In this document: positions 1-6,499 of the stretch, piece after piece
Position numbering within the stretch: position 1 is the stretch's first letter
Layout of the letters: each line of letters begins with the position of its first letter
Assembly: GCA_025354065.1 (NCBI GenBank)
Contig: JANXNM010000836.1
Location: forward strand, 1 to 6,721
Source of the DNA: Synechococcales cyanobacterium 340R_concoct_173_sub
GTDB lineage: Bacteria > Cyanobacteriota > Cyanobacteriia > Leptolyngbyales > Leptolyngbyaceae
Direction: 5' to 3'
DNA length: 6,721 bases
Position numbers and translations under genes: made by a program
The notes under the pieces: generated by a model
The model's database searches: none
What the model was told of the DNA's origin: nothing
What the model saw: only the letters and a program-made list of their open reading frames with translations

Positions 1-594
1 GTCAGCTTCAGGCAGCTCATTTGCGCCCGCTTCAACCATGATGACGCCTTCTTTAGTCCCAGCAACCACTAGATCTAAGTCACCTGCCAAAATTTCAGCG
101 TAGGTCGGGTTCAGAATGAAATCATCTCCCACTAAACCAACCCGAACCGCTGCCATCGGTCCATTAAACGGAATCTTAGCGAGCAAGGTGGCGATCGATG
201 CCCCTGTAACCGCCAAGACATCGGGTGGAACTTTTTCATCCATAGACAATGTAGTCGCAACAATCTGAAGATCGTCGCGCATCCATCCAGGGAACAATGG
301 GCGCATGGGCCGATCGATCAATCGCCCTGTCAAAATTGCTTTTTCGGGGGGCCGGGACTCACGGCGTTGAAAGCTACCGGGAATGCGACCTGCTGCGTAC
401 ATACGTTCTTCGTAATCAACCGTCAGCGGCAGAAAATCGATTCCAGGACGACCTTTCGCACGGGTGGCGGTCACAAGGACTGAAGTATCACCCGACTCGA
501 TTAGGACTGATCCCCCAGCTTGAGGGGCGAGAAGTCCAATTTTAAGCCGAATCTCCCGACCGTCGAAAGATATAGACTTTACAATTTCTTCCAT
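1..594 (-). CDS. pnp: Polynucleotide phosphorylase, N-terminal part (cut by window edge)
   Basis: PNPase degrades RNA 3' to 5' using phosphate and can also add 3' tails; it works in the cytoplasm as a trimer. The reading frame was translated by hand from the ATG at 594-592 and stays open for 198 codons to the left edge; full-length PNPases are about 700 residues. The protein begins [20 protein letters not shown]. It carries the expected landmarks of the first RNase PH domain: [18 protein letters not shown] (residues 27-44), [20 protein letters not shown] (53-72), [20 protein letters not shown] (77-96) and RPLFP. The start matches the usual N-terminus of cyanobacterial PNPases. A possible Shine-Dalgarno AAAAGG lies 11 nt upstream, separated from the ATG by a 12-bp palindrome. 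The gene is divergent from the U32 gene. Identification is by strong motif recognition; the S1 and KH domains would lie outside the window. Confidence 0.97.
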   Translation of the reverse strand, partial: MEEIVKSISFDGREIRLKIGLLAPQAGGSVLIESGDTSVLVTATRAKGRPGIDFLPLTVDYEERMYAAGRIPGSFQRRESRPPEKAILTGRLIDRPMRPLFPGWMRDDLQIVATTLSMDEKVPPDVLAVTGASIATLLAKIPFNGPMAAVRVGLVGDDFILNPTYAEILAGDLDLVVAGTKEGVIMVEAGANELPEAD

Positions 595-606
595 GTAGCG
601 CGCTAC
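595..606. repeat. Perfect 12-bp palindrome abutting the pnp start codon
   Basis: GTAGCGCGCTAC is self-complementary and fills the gap between the possible ribosome binding site (AAAAGG, complement of 606-611) and the pnp ATG. As RNA it could form only a 4-bp stem with a CGCG loop, so a strong translational switch is unlikely. It could be a protein-binding dyad or chance. Confidence 0.4.
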
Positions 607-649
607 CTTTTCTCTCTCTTTTTGTTCTGAGGCAATCGTAACACTTACT

Positions 650-673
650 ACATACATAGGACACATACATAGG
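650..673. repeat. Two near-tandem copies of an 11-bp repeat
   Basis: ACATACATAGG occurs at 650-660 and again at 663-673, with a 13-bp period. On the minus strand each copy reads CCTATGTATGT, so each carries a TATGTA hexamer pointing toward pnp. It may be a slippage duplication or a pair of binding or -10-like sites. Confidence 0.6.
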
Positions 674-695
674 AATCGCAGATCTCCCCGAACAA
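666..695 (-). promoter_or_regulatory. Weak promoter candidate for pnp
   Basis: Reading toward pnp, a -35-like TTGTTC (complement of 690-695) is followed by an 18-nt spacer and a -10-like TATGTA (complement of 666-671). Each hexamer matches the sigma-70 consensus at only three positions. It would give a leader of about 65 nt. This is a guess from position and spacing. Confidence 0.2.
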
Positions 696-773
696 TGTCC
701 TTCGATTCTAAGGGGCAAGCCCAATTATGACGGACCAAAATACCGATCGGCGACGGAGAGGATCGCAGATCTC
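675..773. repeat. Dispersed 12-bp direct repeat ATCGCAGATCTC
   Basis: Identical 12-mers are found at 675-686 and 762-773, 87 bp apart, one nearer each of the two divergent genes. Each contains an AGATCT palindrome. They could be paired operator half-regions or coincidence in a GATCG-rich genome. Confidence 0.45.
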
Positions 774-797
774 ACGATACAGGTATTGGGCGAGGAT

Positions 798-803
798 TAT
801 GAT
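798..803 (+). promoter_or_regulatory. Possible -10 element of the U32 gene
   Basis: TATGAT matches the TATAAT consensus at five of six positions and lies about 48 bp before the ATG at 851. No acceptable -35 hexamer is found 16-18 bp upstream, which is common in cyanobacterial promoters but leaves the call weak. The leader also shows no well-spaced Shine-Dalgarno: GGAGAG at 822-827 is 23 nt from the start, too far. Confidence 0.3.
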
Positions 804-850
804 TTTCCGATAGAGTGGGGTGGAGAGAAACACAGAATACCTAAAAATCC

Positions 851-3442
851 ATGAATTTATTGCAAACTGACGTGCCTAATTTTCTAGACGCTCAGAATTC
901 GCCTCAAGCCGTTAAGTTACCCGATCTTCTGGCTCCAGCGGGAAATTGGGAATGTGCAAAAGCTGCGGTGGCCAATGGCGCGGATGCAATTTATTTTGGA
1001 CTCGATCGCTTTAATGCTCGAATGCGATCGCAGAATTTTACCGAGGCTGATTTACCTGACCTGATGGCGTTTTTGCATCAGCGTGGAGTAAAAGGCTATG
1101 TGACTTTAAATACACTAATTTTTCAAGATGAATTGATTGAAGCGGCCCAATATATTCGGAGTGTGATTGCGGCGGGTGTGGATGCTGCGATCGTTCAAGA
1201 CGTGGGAATTTGCAATTTAATTAGACATATTTCACCCGACTTTCCAATTCACGGATCAACTCAAATGACCGTTACTACAGCGGCGGGAGTTGAATTTGCG
1301 GCAGAATTAGGGTGTCAGCTAGTTGTCTTAGCGCGGGAATGCTCGATCGCAGAAATTAATAAAATTCAATCTCAAATCAAAACAACCTGTGAATTGCCCT
1401 TAGAAGTCTTTGTCCATGGGGCGCTATGTGTGGCCTATTCTGGACAATGTTTGACCAGTGAATCCTTGGGAGGAAGATCGGCCAATCGGGGGGAATGTGC
1501 CCAGGCTTGTAGAATGCCCTATGAATTGATTTGTGATGGTGAAGAAGTGGAGTTGGGCGATCGGCGATATTTGTTGAGTCCGCAGGATTTGTCGGGATTG
1601 GAAGTATTACCGGAGTTGATTCAATCGGGAGTAACTTGTTTAAAAATTGAAGGCCGATTGAAAGCGCCGGAATATGTGGCAAATGTAACGCGGGTCTATC
1701 GTCAGGCGATCGATCGGGTGGCTGAATCTATGGGTTTGAATAAAGAGGGTTTGAATAAAGAATTTAAAGTGAGTTCGGACGATCGCTATGATCTCGAAAT
1801 GGCCTTTTCCCGTGGATTGTATACGGGTTGGTTTAATGGCATTAACAATCAAGAACTCGCCCATGCAAGATATGGCAAAAAGCGCGGGGTTCTATTGGGC
1901 GATGTGTTGGCGGTACAATTGGATAAATTTAGTAATGTGCAGGTAGTATTGCGAACCCAGGCTCCTGTAAAACCGGGCGATGGGATTGTCTTTGATGCGG
2001 GTCGTCCAGATGAAAAGGAAGAAGGCGGGCGGGTTTATACGGTGGATTTACGACGGAGCGAAACCTATTTGACCTTTGGACGTGGGGCAATGGAATTAGA
2101 ACGGATTCATGTGGGCGATCGGATTTGGAAAACCAGTGATCATGAACTTGAAAAACGCGTTCGACAAACCTATGAGTCGGATAATTTGCATCAGCGACCT
2201 TTGAACCTAGAAATTCATGGAGCCATTGGTGAATCATTGGTTGCGATCGCCCGTGATGCCATGGGGAATGTGGTGCAGGCAGAATCAACAATGGCTTGTA
2301 TTGAAGCCCATTCAAAACCACTCGATAGCGATCGATTACGCGATCAATTGGGTCGCTTGGGAAATACATCGTTTGTGTTGGGTGAATTGGTCAATCATAT
2401 TACGGATCTCGTTATGGTGCCCGTGAGTGAATTGAATCGAATTCGTCGGGAATTGGTTGAGAAACTGGAAGAAGTCCGATCGCAGCCCAAACATTGGCAA
2501 TTGAATGGAAATGCAATTGTTAAAGATCTGTTGCCGACAATGCCAGAGTCTTCAACCGAAACCACACCCAATTTAATTGTTCTGGTTCGTGAATTAGATC
2601 AAGTTGATGCGGCCTTAAAGCTCGGTGTCCGCACTATTTATTGTGAATTTGAAGATCCCCGTGAATATAGGGATGCCGTCAAACTCGTTCGTCAAGCCGC
2701 CCACGCCCCAGAAATTTACGTCGCACCGCCTCGCATTGTTAAATCCGGTGAAGATTGGATTTTGGAGCAGGTGACTAAATGTCAGGCTGATGGCTACTTG
2801 GTCCGAAATTATGATCATTTAAAGTATTTCGGTGATGCTGAAAGAATGGCAGCCTTAGGAACTCCAAAGCTGATTGGTGATTTTTCATTAAATATTGCAA
2901 ACGCGCTCACAGCGAAATACTTTAAACAAATCTCCAACCTTCAACGATTAACGGCATCCTACGATTTAAATATTCATCAATTGGATGCACTCCTAGCCAG
3001 CACGCCGCCCGAATGGTTTGAAATCACATTGCACCAGCATATGCCGATGTTCCATATGGAGCATTGTGTATTTTGTGCTTTTCTATCGGAAGGGACAGAT
3101 TATACTAATTGTGGACGGCCTTGCGATCGACATTCGGTGACATTGCGCGATCGGACAGGCACGGAACATATTCTGAAGGCTGATGCTGGATGTCGCAATA
3201 CGGTGTTCAATGGCGTTGTTCAAACAGGCGGAGAACATGCCAAACAATTAATTAATCGCGGGGTTAAGAATTTCCGCATCGAATTTGTGAATGAAACACC
3301 CCATGAATTGCATCAAGTAGTACGCTGCTATCAACAACTATTGAATGGTGATATTACGGGTGGAGATTTGTGGCGATCGCTTCAGGCTCAGAACCCAACA
3401 CAGCGGCAACTTGGAGTGACGAGAGGGACAATTTCAGGCTGA
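851..3442 (+). CDS. U32-family protein (RlhA/TrhP-like RNA hydroxylase type), with DUF3656-like middle
   Basis: This 863-residue protein belongs to peptidase family U32. Characterised members hydroxylate RNA (RlhA on 23S rRNA C2501, TrhP on tRNA U34) or act in O2-independent ubiquinone synthesis (UbiU/UbiV), using [4Fe-4S] clusters. The N-terminal U32 domain (about 23-290) holds the family signature EVFVHGALCVAYSGQCLTS (185-203), then RGECAQACR (213-221) and CLKIEGRLKAPEYV (263-276). Candidate cluster cysteines are C193, C200, C216, C220 and C263. AFSRGLYTGWFNG (318-330) leads into a middle region (about 340-510) consistent with DUF3656. The C-terminal third (about 570-835) looks like a second U32 half, with MEHCVFC (736-742), C754, C758 and C781. 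It is longer than E. coli RlhA (about 650 residues). No signal peptide is seen, so it should be cytoplasmic. RNA hydroxylation is the favoured role; the exact target is not deducible. The old 'collagenase/peptidase' label should not be taken as function. Confidence 0.9.
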   Translation: MNLLQTDVPNFLDAQNSPQAVKLPDLLAPAGNWECAKAAVANGADAIYFGLDRFNARMRSQNFTEADLPDLMAFLHQRGVKGYVTLNTLIFQDELIEAAQYIRSVIAAGVDAAIVQDVGICNLIRHISPDFPIHGSTQMTVTTAAGVEFAAELGCQLVVLARECSIAEINKIQSQIKTTCELPLEVFVHGALCVAYSGQCLTSESLGGRSANRGECAQACRMPYELICDGEEVELGDRRYLLSPQDLSGLEVLPELIQSGVTCLKIEGRLKAPEYVANVTRVYRQAIDRVAESMGLNKEGLNKEFKVSSDDRYDLEMAFSRGLYTGWFNGINNQELAHARYGKKRGVLLGDVLAVQLDKFSNVQVVLRTQAPVKPGDGIVFDAGRPDEKEEGGRVYTVDLRRSETYLTFGRGAMELERIHVGDRIWKTSDHELEKRVRQTYESDNLHQRPLNLEIHGAIGESLVAIARDAMGNVVQAESTMACIEAHSKPLDSDRLRDQLGRLGNTSFVLGELVNHITDLVMVPVSELNRIRRELVEKLEEVRSQPKHWQLNGNAIVKDLLPTMPESSTETTPNLIVLVRELDQVDAALKLGVRTIYCEFEDPREYRDAVKLVRQAAHAPEIYVAPPRIVKSGEDWILEQVTKCQADGYLVRNYDHLKYFGDAERMAALGTPKLIGDFSLNIANALTAKYFKQISNLQRLTASYDLNIHQLDALLASTPPEWFEITLHQHMPMFHMEHCVFCAFLSEGTDYTNCGRPCDRHSVTLRDRTGTEHILKADAGCRNTVFNGVVQTGGEHAKQLINRGVKNFRIEFVNETPHELHQVVRCYQQLLNGDITGGDLWRSLQAQNPTQRQLGVTRGTISG
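1024..1031. repeat. HIP1 octamer GCGATCGC
   Basis: Perfect copy of the cyanobacterial highly iterated palindrome, within codons 58-61 of the U32 gene (read as R59-S60-Q61). Confidence 0.9.
1732..1761 (+). repeat. 15-bp perfect tandem duplication inside the U32 gene
   Basis: GGGTTTGAATAAAGA occurs twice head to tail (1732-1746 and 1747-1761). It is a multiple of three and keeps frame, giving the residue repeat GLNKE-GLNKE at 295-304. It lies in a variable linker after the first U32 domain, just before the DRYDLEMAFSRGLYTGWF segment. A recent replication-slippage duplication is the simplest reading. Confidence 0.9.
2243..2250. repeat. HIP1 octamer GCGATCGC
   Basis: Second perfect HIP1 site, in frame as GCG ATC GCC, encoding A465-I466-A467 of the U32 protein. 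Confidence 0.9.
3373..3380. repeat. HIP1 octamer GCGATCGC
   Basis: Third perfect HIP1 site, overlapping codons W841-R842-S843 near the 3' end of the U32 gene. Confidence 0.9.
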
Positions 3443-3551
3443 TTGTTGAGGCTAAATTGTTTAAAGTGATTACATAAGTCCGATCGTCCATCATTTATGC
3501 AAGTTACACTGGAATGAGTAAGACCTAATTTAATTTTCAACTTCAACACCT

Positions 3552-3556
3552 AAGGG
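3552..3556 (+). promoter_or_regulatory. Possible ribosome binding site of the PHP gene
   Basis: AAGGG lies 11 nt before the ATG at 3568, a little farther than ideal. The 125-bp spacer after the U32 stop (3443-3567) shows no clear hairpin terminator. Read-through from the U32 gene is therefore possible. Confidence 0.4.
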
Positions 3557-3567
3557 CGAATTACCGG

Positions 3568-4392
3568 ATGATCGAACTTCATTGTCACACCACATTTTCA
3601 GATGGGACACTTTCGCCCAAACGCTTAGTCGAATCTGCCTTAATGGCCGATGTTCAAGCCTTGGCAATTACGGATCATGACACCATGTCGGGCTGGGATG
3701 AAGCAAAACAAGCGGCTGTAGAGTTTGCAAATGTCTACGATCGTCATCTTGAAATTGTTCCCGGACTCGAACTCAGTACTGTACATAATGATAAATCTCT
3801 TCACATACTCGGCTTCTATCCCGACAAAAACAAACTCGCGGCCCCACTTCAAGAACGTCTCGAAGGTCGAAAACGTCGGGCGCAAGCGATGGTCGATAAA
3901 CTGGACGCACTAGGGTATCCGATCGAACTCCCGGAAATGGGCGAGGGCATGGCTCCCGGTCGTCCTCACATTGCGCGGGCGCTCACGGATGCGGGTCATG
4001 TCAAAGATGTGCGCGAGGCGTTCGATCGGCTATTGGGCGAAGGCAAACCCGCCTGTGTGGAATACGAGAAATTCTCCAGCATTGATGGCATTGAATTGTT
4101 ATTAGATTGTGATGCGATTCCGGTGTGGGCGCACCCATTTCTGTTTCGAGGGGGTGAATTAGAAATTGTACTGCCCAAACTATTGGCCGCTGGACTCAAA
4201 GGCATTGAAGTCTATCACCCAAGTCATACCGACTATCAAATGGAAAAGCTTAAGGGCTTGTGCGATCGGCATGGCTTACTGATGACAGGCGGCAGCGACT
4301 ACCACGGTCCTGGAGCCGGACATCATGCCGGATTGAATAGTCAGCATGTGCCGATGGAACTTCTTGATATATTAAAACTAGCTAAAGTTTAA
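3568..4392 (+). CDS. PHP-domain phosphoesterase (RNase AM / 3',5'-bisphosphate phosphatase type)
   Basis: This 274-residue protein is a complete PHP-domain metal-dependent phosphoesterase of the YciV/TrpH group. Characterised relatives hydrolyse nucleoside 3',5'-bisphosphates such as pAp, and E. coli RNase AM (YciV) trims the 5' ends of ribosomal RNAs. Metal-binding motifs are intact: HCHTTFSDGT (H5, H7, D12), AITDHDT (D36, H37), GLELS (E68), HILGF (H79), PVWAHP (H189) and TGGSDYHGP (D244, H246). GRPHIARAL (131-139) and EVYHPSH (214-220) are typical of the same group, which carries an inserted subdomain (about 85-180 here) within the PHP fold. Length fits the family (E. coli YciV is about 290). 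No signal peptide, so cytoplasmic. It follows the U32 gene on the same strand, so co-transcription is possible. The exact substrate (short RNA, pAp or both) cannot be read from sequence; a polymerase- or HisK-type PHP is unlikely given these motifs. Confidence 0.92.
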   Translation: MIELHCHTTFSDGTLSPKRLVESALMADVQALAITDHDTMSGWDEAKQAAVEFANVYDRHLEIVPGLELSTVHNDKSLHILGFYPDKNKLAAPLQERLEGRKRRAQAMVDKLDALGYPIELPEMGEGMAPGRPHIARALTDAGHVKDVREAFDRLLGEGKPACVEYEKFSSIDGIELLLDCDAIPVWAHPFLFRGGELEIVLPKLLAAGLKGIEVYHPSHTDYQMEKLKGLCDRHGLLMTGGSDYHGPGAGHHAGLNSQHVPMELLDILKLAKV

Positions 4393-4407
4393 ACCCATTG
4401 AGATTGT

Positions 4408-4444
4408 ATTGGAGAATTCGATAGTCTCCGATCGAGTAAATTTT
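4408..4444 (+). terminator. Weak hairpin after the PHP gene
   Basis: ATTGGAGA (4408-4415) pairs with TCTCCGAT (4425-4432) to form eight base pairs including one G-U, around a 9-nt loop. A short TTTT follows only after 8 nt (4441-4444). Location between convergent genes favours a terminator, but the stem is AT-rich and the T run is displaced. Confidence 0.35.
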
Positions 4445-4482
4445 GATTGAGCAAGGTTTAATCGATCGGTTACGCCAATCAA
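4443..4482 (-). terminator. Possible terminator of the methyltransferase gene
   Basis: Just past the methyltransferase stop, the minus strand reads TTGATTG, a 26-nt loop, then CAATCAA and AATTT. The long loop makes this marginal, though GC/GC pairing with one bulged base could extend the stem by two pairs. Because it is symmetric it could act in both directions between the convergent genes. Confidence 0.25.
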
Positions 4483-5214
4483 TCAAGCCTTCACGGGCTT
4501 TTGAAACACCAACACATGTTGCTTGGGCAAAACGCGCTTACTTTCTAGAAACTTAAATCCCATCGCTTCCACTTCAGCCCGTGCTTGGGTCTGGGTCATC
4601 TTATGGCGAGGTTTGATTGCAACTAAAGGATTCTCACCTTTGTACTCAAGCAATACGACTTTTCCACCGGGCTTCAATGCTGTAAAAATCGACTGCATCA
4701 TTTCCTTGGGATAGGTGAATTCATGATATGCATCCACCATAATGGCCCAATCGATCGCATCACTCGGCAAGTTAACCGATGTCTCCTCACTTTTCACGGT
4801 TTCGACATTCGTAATACCATTTTTTAATTGACGTTCTTTTAACATGTCAAGCATTTCAGATTGAATATCAACCGCAAAGACTTTCTCAACATTTGGCGCA
4901 ATCAAAAAAGACATATAGCCAATTCCAGCCCCAATATCCGCCACCGTATCCGTCGGCAAAAACTTCAAGGCTTCGATCGCTTTCTCCGGCTTTTCTTCCG
5001 CACCGCGCCCAGGACGATCTAACCAATCAGAGCCATCTTTGCCCAAAATTTGCGAAATCTCACGGCCAAAATAACACTTACCAATGCCATCAAATGAACC
5101 CCGATCGCATTCACTATAAACCGCATATTGTTGAACAGCATTGGCTGCAAAAGATGGCGTAAACCAAAGGAAAACAGCGAGACTAACGGCACTTAAAAAA
5201 CGAAGAAATGACAT
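4483..5214 (-). CDS. Exported class I SAM-dependent methyltransferase
   Basis: This 243-residue protein combines an apparent Sec signal peptide with a Rossmann-type methyltransferase. Residues 1-23 show R5, a hydrophobic core (about 6-18) and an SFA-ANA cleavage region, with likely cleavage after A23 or A26. A family-typical pre-domain follows (YFGREISQILGKDGSDWLDR, 48-67). The SAM-binding motif I is VADIGAGIGYMS (91-102), with an acidic strand-2 end VFAVD (D115), then DWAIMVDAYHEF (155-166) and LKPGGKVVLLEY (180-191). The substrate is unknown. C36 and C47 lie in the mature N-terminus and could pair outside the cytoplasm. No Shine-Dalgarno is evident before the ATG at 5214, and the next Met (M101) falls inside motif I, so this start is the only sensible one. 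It is convergent with the PHP gene and about 150 bp downstream of the transporter gene on the same strand. An alternative is that the N-terminus is an uncleaved membrane anchor. Confidence 0.85.
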   Translation of the reverse strand: MSFLRFLSAVSLAVFLWFTPSFAANAVQQYAVYSECDRGSFDGIGKCYFGREISQILGKDGSDWLDRPGRGAEEKPEKAIEALKFLPTDTVADIGAGIGYMSFLIAPNVEKVFAVDIQSEMLDMLKERQLKNGITNVETVKSEETSVNLPSDAIDWAIMVDAYHEFTYPKEMMQSIFTALKPGGKVVLLEYKGENPLVAIKPRHKMTQTQARAEVEAMGFKFLESKRVLPKQHVLVFQKPVKA

Positions 5215-5365
5215 GATAATTTGGGGAAATAAATGAACTAAGAGGACGTTTGAAAAGATTTCGTTGGTACCAAAAGACCCGACTCCCTTCGCCCTCTTGA
5301 AAAGGGGGAACCAGAATTCAATTCATAGTTTCCCTGACCAAGGGGAATTTAGGTGGATCGAGTTT
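5215..5365. other. Spacer with G/C-rich hairpins, possibly a degraded interspersed repeat
   Basis: Between the transporter stop and the methyltransferase start there is no gene. Two small hairpins occur: CCCTCTT/AAGGGGG with a GAA loop (5292-5308, seven pairs with one G-U on the plus strand) and TTCCC/GGGAA (5330-5334 and 5343-5347). The wording of CCCTCTTGAAAAGGGGGAA and CCAAGGGGAATTTAGGTGGAT resembles the G-run/C-run interspersed repeats common in cyanobacterial intergenic DNA. Neither hairpin is followed by a good T run on the minus strand. Confidence 0.4.
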
Positions 5366-6499
5366 CTAGGGCTTAGGAACTGTTTCAGAATCTACTGCGT
5401 CTGAAGTTGGCTCAGCAAAGGTCTCTAAAATTGCGATCGATTCTGTCTCCGATGATAAGAAAAACTGGCGAACTATCTCGCGTTGGTTAATCAAATAAAT
5501 ACTAACCAATGTTAAGAATACGCCAAACCATTGAAACGTCTCCAGAGTTTCATCTAAAAAGAAATTTCCAAACATCAACGCAAAAACAGGCGTTAAGAAT
5601 GTCAACGAACTCAGACTTGTTAAATTACCTCGGGACGCGAAATAAAAGAACAATCCGTAGGCCACCGCACTGCCAAATATTGTGGAATACATCAACGCAA
5701 CCCACTCCGCCGGAACCAGTCGGCTCCATTGATCTGTTTCAGTCTGCATTGACAAGCCAAACAGTGGTAATCCGCCCAAAATCATATGCCACCCTGTCGC
5801 GACGATCGGATCCGCATAACGAGAAACATAGCGCACCATCACCGTCCCCACCGCCATCGACAGCGCCGCCATCAACATTAACCATTGGCCATTGTCGAAT
5901 AACATTGGATCCAGAAAATTGTAGGGACTGGTTGCCCCTTGAGCAATGCTTGCATTTTGGAACAGGCCGTTAAACAAACCCATCAGCCAATCCTTCGGCA
6001 ACCCCAGCAACCCAATACCCATCACTCCGATCGCCAGCCCAAGCCAGCCCACACCGCCAATCACCTCACCAAACAAAATCCAAGCCAACACCGCCACCGC
6101 CAACGGTTGTGAATCGATCATCACTGAACCGAGGCCCGCGCCCGTTCGGGTCAATCCCTGGGCCAACAAACTTTGAAATAATGTGCCGTCCACGAAGGCA
6201 AACCCCACAATCCAAGCCCAAGCCTGCCAGGTCTTAGGGTGAGGCAGTCCAGCGATCGTAGCCGCCACCAGTACCAAAATCCCCGCAGGGACCAACCGAA
6301 ACCCGGCTAGAAAAAATGGCGTTGTGTCCTGAATCGCACCTTTCATCGCCACCATTGCCGTCCCCCAAAAGAAAAATGGAGCAATCAACAATAGGTTTGT
6401 CACGATCGGCGATTGGGAAAACGGCGATCGTAAAATCGACAGCCTAGATACGTTAGTAGCAATAGGGGGGATAGACGGCTTCAAAGGCGGGGTTTCCAT
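5366..6499 (-). CDS. EamA/DMT-superfamily membrane transporter
   Basis: With the start at 6499 the product has 377 residues (METPPLKPS...) and about ten hydrophobic helices in two EamA repeats. The first repeat spans about 34-167 and contains PFFFWGTAMVAMKGA and FRLVPAG; the second spans about 207-337 and contains YSTIFGSAVAYGLFFY and LTFLTPVFALMFG. A loop of about 40 residues separates the repeats, and a 40-residue acidic C-terminal tail follows. These permeases export or exchange small metabolites across the cytoplasmic membrane; the substrate cannot be predicted. The frame stays open upstream to an ATG at 6595, but that start overlaps the divergent sppA ATG and would add 32 residues (MVRLWYGSICTISERESS...) that look like untranslated promoter sequence. 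I therefore prefer the internal ATG, although neither start has a good Shine-Dalgarno. Confidence 0.88.
   Translation of the reverse strand: METPPLKPSIPPIATNVSRLSILRSPFSQSPIVTNLLLIAPFFFWGTAMVAMKGAIQDTTPFFLAGFRLVPAGILVLVAATIAGLPHPKTWQAWAWIVGFAFVDGTLFQSLLAQGLTRTGAGLGSVMIDSQPLAVAVLAWILFGEVIGGVGWLGLAIGVMGIGLLGLPKDWLMGLFNGLFQNASIAQGATSPYNFLDPMLFDNGQWLMLMAALSMAVGTVMVRYVSRYADPIVATGWHMILGGLPLFGLSMQTETDQWSRLVPAEWVALMYSTIFGSAVAYGLFFYFASRGNLTSLSSLTFLTPVFALMFGNFFLDETLETFQWFGVFLTLVSIYLINQREIVRQFFLSSETESIAILETFAEPTSDAVDSETVPKP

Larger units (their letters stand above)
595..850. other. Divergent intergenic region between pnp and the U32 gene
   Basis: This 256-bp spacer must hold the promoters for both divergent genes. 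I see no convincing small gene in it. It contains an 11-bp near-tandem repeat (650-660 and 663-673), a 12-bp direct repeat ATCGCAGATCTC (675-686 and 762-773), and an inverted repeat GAATCG/CGATTC (673-678 and 703-708). A purine-rich stretch on the minus strand (complement of 606-624) precedes pnp. No riboswitch or structured leader was recognised. Confidence 0.7.

Noticed and set aside
673..715. Possible H-type pseudoknot in the pnp leader (GAATCG/CGATTC with CCCC/GGGG)
   Set aside because: The second stem has only four pairs and the loops are long; such pairings arise easily by chance and match no known riboswitch.
542..724. 60-codon minus-strand frame overlapping the pnp start
   Set aside because: It overlaps pnp and its leader out of frame, encodes a low-complexity Cys/Arg-rich product with no recognisable motif, and is best explained as chance.
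1377..2369. Long minus-strand frames opposite the U32 gene (up to 146 codons)
   Set aside because: They are antisense shadows of a clearly conserved coding region, with composition rich in His, Pro and Arg from reverse-complement codon bias.
4485..4500. AAGCC-TTCACG-GGCTT hairpin followed by TT as a terminator for the PHP gene
   Set aside because: Only five pairs, a short T run, and it lies inside the 3' coding end of the convergent methyltransferase gene.
5509..6176. Plus-strand frames of 154 and 76 codons opposite the transporter gene
   Set aside because: Pro/Thr/Ser-rich translations are expected from the complement of hydrophobic codons; the membrane protein on the other strand explains the open frame.
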